Positions 38,917-43,593 of a DNA stretch of 43,593 nt are shown here, piece by piece. The stretch comes from Frankiales bacterium. Its GTDB lineage: Bacteria > Actinomycetota > Actinomycetes > Mycobacteriales > SCTD01. The position numbers were made by a program, and so were the translations under genes. The stretch's first letter is position 1, and each line of letters starts with the position of its first letter. The stretch lies in the NCBI GenBank assembly GCA_025965475.1, contig JAOPWV010000033.1, positions 1-43,593 on the forward strand. The letters run 5' to 3'. Below the pieces are notes generated by a model. That model searched no databases, had not been told where the DNA came from, and saw nothing but the letters and a program-made list of their open reading frames with translations.

Positions 38917-40139
38917 GACACGGGAGCCCGGGCGGGGAGCATCCGGTCGCTGATGATGCGCCGCTGGATCTCGCTGGTCCCCTCGAAGATCGTCGTCAGC
39001 CGGGCGTCCCTCCAGTAGCGCTCCACCCGCCGCTCGGTCGTGTACCCGTTGCCGCCGTGCAGCTGCATGGCCTGCCCGGTGACCTGGACGGCCATCTCGG
39101 TGGCGAGCAGCTTGACCATGGCCGCCTCCCGTTCGCAGGGCACGCCCTCGTCGAGCCAGTGCGCCACCTGCCGGGTGAACGCCCGCGCCTGCTCGACCTG
39201 GGCGGCCATGTCGGCGAGGGCGAACCGCAGCGCCTGGAACTGTGCGATCGGCCGGCCGAACTGCTCGCGCTCCTGCAGGTACGCCGCGGTGTCCTCGACC
39301 GCGCCGCGGGCGACACCGACCGCACGGGCCGCGGTGTGCACGCGGGCGATGTTCAGGCCGCGCTGGACCGAGGAGAAACCGCCCTCGTCCTGGTCGCTGC
39401 CCTCGTCGCCGTACAGCCCGGTCAGCCGGTCGCTGTCCGGGACCCGGACCCCGTCCAGCTCGAGGTCCCAGGTCAGGAACCCGTGGTAGCCGATCTTGTC
39501 GATGACGTGGCCGGTCATGCCGGACGGGAAGGACCCGCGTTCCTTGACCACGAGGAAGGGCTCGAGGCCGGCCGAACGCGACTCCCCCTCGCGCGGCTCA
39601 CGGGTCCGCGCGAGCACCTCGACGAAGTCCGCCGCCAGGGCGTTGCCGGCCCAGCGCTTGTGCCCGGTCAGCACCCAGCCGTCGCCGTCGCGGACCGCGC
39701 GGGTCTGCACCCCGGCCAGGTCGGAGCCGGCGGTCGGCTCGGACAGCGCGATGGCGCCGATCCAGTCGCCCTTGGCGCTGCGCGCCAGCAGGTCCGCCCG
39801 TCGCTGGTCGTCGAGCACCTGGGTACCCAGGCCCTGTCCGCGGGCCAGGATGCTGCCGACGCTCAGCCAGGCCCGGGCCAGCTCCTCGGAGACGAGGCAG
39901 TACTCGAACACGCCCAGCCCCATCCCGCCGTATTCACGGGGGATGGTGATGCCGAACCAGCCGTACGACGCCATCTCCTCCACCAGGGAGCGCGGCATCT
40001 CGGCCTTCTGCGGGTCGAGTTCGTCCGCGACCGGCAGGACGCGGTCCCGGGCGAAGTGCCGGGCCTCCTCCTGCAGGGCCAGCCGGCGAGGCGTGGCCCA
40101 GGGCGTGCGCAGTTCGGCTGTCAGCGGCTCTTCGGTCAC
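38913..40139 (-). CDS. Acyl-CoA dehydrogenase
   Basis: A 408-residue flavoenzyme. FAD and substrate contacts are visible in WIGAIALSEPTAGSDLAG and DGDGWVLTGHKRWAGNA; the adenine-binding region is QLHGGNGYTTERRVERYWRD; the catalytic base is the glutamate in TIFEGTSEIQRR. It oxidises acyl-CoA to enoyl-CoA and passes electrons to ETF. The GTG start at 40139 has a possible -10 box TACAAC 6 nt upstream. Its stop overlaps the start of a membrane protein gene, an uncommon partner. Confidence 0.92.
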   Translation of the reverse strand: MTEEPLTAELRTPWATPRRLALQEEARHFARDRVLPVADELDPQKAEMPRSLVEEMASYGWFGITIPREYGGMGLGVFEYCLVSEELARAWLSVGSILARGQGLGTQVLDDQRRADLLARSAKGDWIGAIALSEPTAGSDLAGVQTRAVRDGDGWVLTGHKRWAGNALAADFVEVLARTREPREGESRSAGLEPFLVVKERGSFPSGMTGHVIDKIGYHGFLTWDLELDGVRVPDSDRLTGLYGDEGSDQDEGGFSSVQRGLNIARVHTAARAVGVARGAVEDTAAYLQEREQFGRPIAQFQALRFALADMAAQVEQARAFTRQVAHWLDEGVPCEREAAMVKLLATEMAVQVTGQAMQLHGGNGYTTERRVERYWRDARLTTIFEGTSEIQRRIISDRMLPARAPVS

Positions 40140-40183
40140 CGCGTCGTTGTACCAGCGCGGGCACGGGGCAGGATGAGCCGGTC

Positions 40184-42682
40184 ATGACCCTCTTCGACCT
40201 GCTGCCCGCGGACCCGACACCCGACGCGCTCTTCGACGCGTTCAACCGATGGGCCGAGGAGCAGGGTCTGACCCTGTACCCGGCGCAGGAGGACGCCCTC
40301 ATCGAGGTGTTCTCCGGATCCAACGTCATCCTGAGCACCCCCACCGGGTCCGGGAAGAGCCTGGTCGCCGTCGGCGCGCACTTCGCCGCGCTGGCCCAGG
40401 GCCGGCGCAGCTTCTACACGGCGCCGATCAAGGCGCTGGTCTCGGAGAAGTTCTTCTCGCTCATCGACACCTTCGGCGCCGACCAGGTCGGGATGATGAC
40501 CGGTGACGCGGCGGTGAACCCGGGCGCCCCGATCATCTGCTGCACCGCGGAGATCCTTGCCAACCTCGCGCTGCGCAGCGGTGCTGACACCGAGGCCGGC
40601 CTCGTCGTGATGGACGAGTTCCACTTCTACGCCGAGCCGGACCGCGGCTGGGCCTGGCAGGTGCCGCTGCTCGAACTGCCCGGCGCGCAGTTCCTGCTCA
40701 TGTCGGCCACCCTCGGCGACGTCACGCGGTTCGAGGACGAGCTGACCAAGCGCACCGGCCGGGACACGGCGGTGGTCAGCGGTGCGGAGCGGCCGGTGCC
40801 GCTGTACTACTCGTACGTCACGACGCCGCTGCACGAGACTCTCGAGGAGCTGCTCGCGACGCACGCCGCGCCCGTGTACGTCGTGCACTTCACCCAGGCC
40901 GCGGCGGTCGAGCGGGCGCAGGCCCTGATGAGCATCAACGTCTGCACCCGGCAGGAGAAGGACGCGATCGCCGAGCTGATCGGCGGGTTCCGGTTCACCG
41001 CCGGGTTCGGCCCGACCCTGTCCCGGCTGGTCCGCCACGGCATCGGCGTGCACCACGCCGGGATGCTGCCCAAGTACCGCCGCCTCGTCGAGCTGCTCGC
41101 CCAGGCCGGTCTGCTCAAGGTCATCTGCGGCACCGACACGCTCGGCGTGGGCATCAACGTGCCGATCCGCACGGTGCTGTTCACCGGCCTGACGAAGTAC
41201 GACGGGGTGCGCACCCGGCACCTGAAGGCGCGCGAGTTCCACCAGATCGCGGGGCGCGCCGGCCGCGCCGGCTACGACACCGCCGGCACGGTCGTCGTAC
41301 AGGCCCCGGAGCACGACGTCGAGAACGCCCGGCGGATCGCCAAGGCCGGCGACGACCCGAAGAAGCTCAAGCGGGTCGAACGCAAGAAGGCGCCCGAGGG
41401 GTTCGTGTCGTGGGGGCAGCCGACGCACGACCGGCTCGTCGGCGCCGAGCCGGAGACGCTGACCTCGTCGTTCGGGGTCAGCCACGCGATGGTGCTCAAC
41501 GTCCTGCAGCGGCCCGGCGACGGGCTGCAGGCCTTACGCGAGCTCATCGAGCGCACGCACGAGAGCGACGAGACGAAGGAGCGCCTGCTCGCGCAGGCCG
41601 AGGAGATCGTCGAGGGGCTGGTCACCTCGGAGATCGTCGAGCGGCTCGAGGTGCCCGACACGGCCGGCCGCACCCTGCGCCTGACCGTGGACCTGCAGCC
41701 CGACTTCGCCCTCAACCAGCCACTGTCACCGTTCGCGCTCGCCGCGCTCTCCCTGCTCGACACCGAGTCGCCGTCGTACCCCCTGGACGTCCTGTCGGTG
41801 CTGGAGGCCACGCTCGACAACCCCCGCCAGGTGCTGTCCGCGCAGCTGAACAAGGCGCGCGGCGAGGCGGTCGCGCAGATGAAGGGCGACGGGATCGAGT
41901 ACGAGGAGCGGATGGAGCTGCTCGACGAGGTCACCTACCCGAAGCCGCTCGCCGAGCTGCTCGAGGGCGCGTTCGAGACGTTCCGCGCTGGACAGCCGTG
42001 GATCGGCGACTACGAGCTGGCCCCCAAGTCGGTGGCCCGCGACATGTACGAGCGGGCCATGACCTTCGTCGAGTACGTCGGCTTCTACGGGCTGGCCCGG
42101 TCCGAGGGCCTGGTGCTGCGTTACCTCGCCGATGCCTACAAGGCCCTCGACCGGACGGTCCCCGACGCGCTGCGGACCGAGGAGCTGACCGACCTGACCG
42201 AGTGGCTCGGGGAACTGGTCCGGCAGGTCGACTCGAGCCTGCTCGACGAGTGGGAGCAGCTGCGCAACCCGGCCGACCCGGCTGTCGCAGCCGGCCCGGT
42301 GGACGACACGCCTCCCCCGGTCACCCGCAACGCCCGGGCCTTCACGGTCCTCGTCCGCAACCAGCTGTTCCGCCGGGTGGAGCTGGCCGCGATCCGGCGT
42401 TACGACCTGCTCGCCGAGCTCGACCCGGACATCGACTGGAAGACCCCGATCGAGGCGTACTTCGAGGAGTACGACCGCCTCGGCACCGGCCCCGACGCCC
42501 GCGGCCCGGCGCTGCTCCGGATCGACCGGAAGCCGGACGTGTGGACGGTGCGGCAGACCTTCGACGACCCGGAAGGCGACCACGACTGGGGCATCAGCGC
42601 GGAGGTCGACCTGCCCGCCTCCGACGAGGCCGGCACCGCCGTGCTCCGCATCACCGGGATCGGCCAGCACGCGACCGTGTGA
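40184..42682 (+). CDS. DEAD/DEAH-box helicase with DUF3516 C-terminus
   Basis: An 832-residue Ski2-like helicase. Motifs: the Q-like LYPAQEDALIEVF, Walker A STPTGSGKSLVA, MDEFHFYAEPD (a DEFH variant of the DExH box), LMSATLGD, GVHHAGMLPKYRRLVE, CGTDTLGVGINVPI and QIAGRAGRAGYDT. The C-terminal third matches DUF3516, an actinobacterial extension. It likely remodels structured RNA or RNA-protein complexes. The ATG lies 44 bp from the divergent acyl-CoA dehydrogenase start. The substrate is unknown. Confidence 0.93.
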   Translation: MTLFDLLPADPTPDALFDAFNRWAEEQGLTLYPAQEDALIEVFSGSNVILSTPTGSGKSLVAVGAHFAALAQGRRSFYTAPIKALVSEKFFSLIDTFGADQVGMMTGDAAVNPGAPIICCTAEILANLALRSGADTEAGLVVMDEFHFYAEPDRGWAWQVPLLELPGAQFLLMSATLGDVTRFEDELTKRTGRDTAVVSGAERPVPLYYSYVTTPLHETLEELLATHAAPVYVVHFTQAAAVERAQALMSINVCTRQEKDAIAELIGGFRFTAGFGPTLSRLVRHGIGVHHAGMLPKYRRLVELLAQAGLLKVICGTDTLGVGINVPIRTVLFTGLTKYDGVRTRHLKAREFHQIAGRAGRAGYDTAGTVVVQAPEHDVENARRIAKAGDDPKKLKRVERKKAPEGFVSWGQPTHDRLVGAEPETLTSSFGVSHAMVLNVLQRPGDGLQALRELIERTHESDETKERLLAQAEEIVEGLVTSEIVERLEVPDTAGRTLRLTVDLQPDFALNQPLSPFALAALSLLDTESPSYPLDVLSVLEATLDNPRQVLSAQLNKARGEAVAQMKGDGIEYEERMELLDEVTYPKPLAELLEGAFETFRAGQPWIGDYELAPKSVARDMYERAMTFVEYVGFYGLARSEGLVLRYLADAYKALDRTVPDALRTEELTDLTEWLGELVRQVDSSLLDEWEQLRNPADPAVAAGPVDDTPPPVTRNARAFTVLVRNQLFRRVELAAIRRYDLLAELDPDIDWKTPIEAYFEEYDRLGTGPDARGPALLRIDRKPDVWTVRQTFDDPEGDHDWGISAEVDLPASDEAGTAVLRITGIGQHATV

Positions 42683-42707
42683 CCCGACCCTCTGCGACGA
42701 TCAGGGC

Positions 42708-43076
42708 ATGGCGGACCCGGGGTTGTTCACGCTCGCAGAGGCACGGGCCGTGCTGGCCGAGTTGCGGCCCTCACTCGACGAGCTGGTGCGCCTGCGCGCC
42801 GACGCCGCCGAGCTGTCCGCCGCCGTGCGCGGCGGCCTGCCCACGACGCTGGGTGGCGTGCCGGAGGGCAAGGCGGCCGAGGCGCGGCTCGACGAGCTGA
42901 TGACCGAGATCCAGTCGCACGGCGTCGAGCTGAAGGGGTTCGCGCCGTTGCTGCTCGACTTCCCGTCGACGCTCGACGGGGTGCCGGTCCTGCTCTGCTG
43001 GCTGGAGGGCGACCAGGCGCTCGAGTGGTACCACCGCACCGACCTGGGGTTCCTCGGCCGGCGCCGGCTCCCCTAG
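42708..43076 (+). CDS. DUF2203 family protein
   Basis: A 122-residue helical protein with the DUF2203 pattern: FTLAEARAVLAELRPSLDELV at the start, ELKGFAPLLLDFPSTLDGVPV in the middle, and LLCWLEGDQALEWYHRTDLGFLGR at the end. The function is unknown. It follows the helicase by 25 bp and may be co-transcribed. Its TAG stop shares the palindromic CTAG with the stop of the convergent DUF4186 gene. Confidence 0.9.
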   Translation: MADPGLFTLAEARAVLAELRPSLDELVRLRADAAELSAAVRGGLPTTLGGVPEGKAAEARLDELMTEIQSHGVELKGFAPLLLDFPSTLDGVPVLLCWLEGDQALEWYHRTDLGFLGRRRLP

Positions 43077-43426
43077 CCGACGAGCTCCCGCCGGATCCAG
43101 GTGAGGATCACGGTCACGACGTACGTCTGCTCGTCCGCGGTCAGATCCCGGCCCTTCGGGATCTCGTGCCACCGCTCGAGACAGCTGCGACAGCAGGTCC
43201 CGGTGGCGTGCTGGGCGACGAAGACCGGGTGGCCGCGGTACGGCGTCTGCCGACCGTCCTTGGGCGGCTCCGCCGGCGCCAGCCGGACCGCGATCAGGTC
43301 CGCCGCGTGCGCGCGGATGGTGCGCGGTCCGCGCATCTCCGCCGTCGCCCGGTCCGGGCCGCGCAGGTGGAACTTGGCCCGGAACGGCTGGCGGGCCAGC
43401 CGTTCCAGCCGGGCCTCGATGTCCAC
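43073..43426 (-). CDS. DUF4186 family protein
   Basis: A 117-residue protein. The conserved parts are FRAKFHLRGPDRA, IRAHAADLIAVRLAP, DGRQTPYRGHPVFVAQHATGTCCRSCLERWHEIPKGR and VTVILTWIRREL. The CCRSC cluster with the preceding histidines suggests a metal site. The start is GTG 43426 and the stop overlaps the DUF2203 stop by 4 nt. The function is unknown. Confidence 0.88.
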   Translation of the reverse strand: MDIEARLERLARQPFRAKFHLRGPDRATAEMRGPRTIRAHAADLIAVRLAPAEPPKDGRQTPYRGHPVFVAQHATGTCCRSCLERWHEIPKGRDLTADEQTYVVTVILTWIRRELVG

Positions 43427-43477
43427 CGCAGTGATCTTTCCGCGCCCTGCTCAGGCAAACGAGCCCGCCGGTCAGCC

Positions 43478-43528
43478 GCCCCCTACCCCGTTGCCGGTTC
43501 GCCCGCGGCCGGCAACGGGGTAGGGGGC
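43478..43528. promoter_or_regulatory. Perfect 20-bp inverted repeat in a divergent intergenic region
   Basis: GCCCCCTACCCCGTTGCCGG and its exact reverse complement, separated by 11 nt (TTCGCCCGCGG). It lies between the DUF4186 start (minus) and an aldo/keto reductase start (plus, 28 nt downstream), where a terminator is not expected. It may be an operator or an attenuator in the 5' leader. Confidence 0.6.
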
Positions 43529-43555
43529 TCACGGGGAACGACGCGAGGAGCACGC

Positions 43556-43593
43556 ATGGAGTACGTCCGGCTCGGGTCCACCGGGCTCGAGGT
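43556..43593 (+). CDS. Aldo/keto reductase, N-terminal fragment (cut by window end)
   Basis: Only 12 codons are visible: MEYVRLGSTGLE, the standard N-terminus of aldo/keto reductases of the YajO/Tas-like group. GAGGAG lies 5 nt upstream of the ATG. The frame runs off the right edge. Confidence 0.75.
   Translation, partial: MEYVRLGSTGLE

Noticed and set aside
1-43593. CRISPR arrays, tRNA/rRNA genes and insertion sequences
   Set aside because: Looked for regular direct repeats, T-loop-like GGTTCGA blocks and transposase ORFs; none could be supported by eye.

Overview
This is a 43.6 kb chromosomal segment of a very high-GC Gram-positive bacterium of the phylum Actinomycetota. The evidence is near-complete G/C third codon positions, frequent GTG starts, paired flavin-dependent LLM oxidoreductases, a PAC2-family proteasome-assembly-chaperone-like protein, a MoxR-associated DUF58/VWA pair, an actinobacterial-type c-di-AMP riboswitch in front of an NlpC/P60 cell-wall hydrolase, and many apparently leaderless genes (TANNNT 6-7 nt before the start codon). 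I cannot assign a genus from the sequence alone. I see no tRNA, rRNA, IS element, prophage or CRISPR array.

Layout. 1-1.4 kb: end of a DUF58-VWA membrane module. 1.5-3.7 kb: LLM oxidoreductase, hemerythrin-like protein and gamma-carbonic anhydrase on the minus strand. 3.8-8.0 kb: DUF3311 + sodium:solute symporter pair, then a TauE/SafE permease overlapping a DHA2-type exporter. 8.0-13.8 kb: a second LLM oxidoreductase, two aldo/keto reductases, a spermidine-synthase-like protein, a small CBM48 protein and a CynX/NimT transporter. 13.8-17.1 kb: riboswitch-controlled NlpC/P60 hydrolase divergent from a MarR-exporter operon. 17.2-20.0 kb: PAC2 protein, LysE exporter, FmdB-type zinc ribbon and aldose-epimerase-like protein.

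20.0-23.8 kb is the most unusual part. It is a six-ORF, mostly ATGA-coupled operon with a MauE-like membrane protein, a MauD-like thioredoxin-fold protein, a 22-residue membrane microprotein, a polytopic membrane protein and an unknown 151-residue protein. It ends with a Tat-exported protein whose 20-cysteine domain resembles the methylamine dehydrogenase light chain (MauA) and is fused to five LGFP cell-wall-binding repeats. No heavy chain, MauG or cupredoxin gene is present, so this looks like an orphan, wall-associated, disulfide-rich system with its own oxidative folding machinery.

23.8-43.6 kb is mostly housekeeping and accessory metabolism: MaoC hydratase, SpoU/TrmH RNA methyltransferase preceded by a 9-codon ORF and a strong hairpin, DoxX, an aldo/keto reductase, HrpA helicase, a debranching-enzyme-like GH with a GT4 glycosyltransferase, pirin, NUDIX, a methyltransferase, a holin-4-like membrane protein, an unknown membrane protein coupled to an acyl-CoA dehydrogenase, a DUF3516 helicase, DUF2203, DUF4186 and the start of another aldo/keto reductase.

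Non-coding structure is rich. Two near-identical 40-nt hairpins with compensatory base changes sit between convergent genes (1.45 and 37.76 kb). Perfect inverted repeats cover the PAC2 ribosome binding site and a divergent promoter region at the right edge. A 14-bp tandem repeat places stop codons in many frames between two convergent genes.
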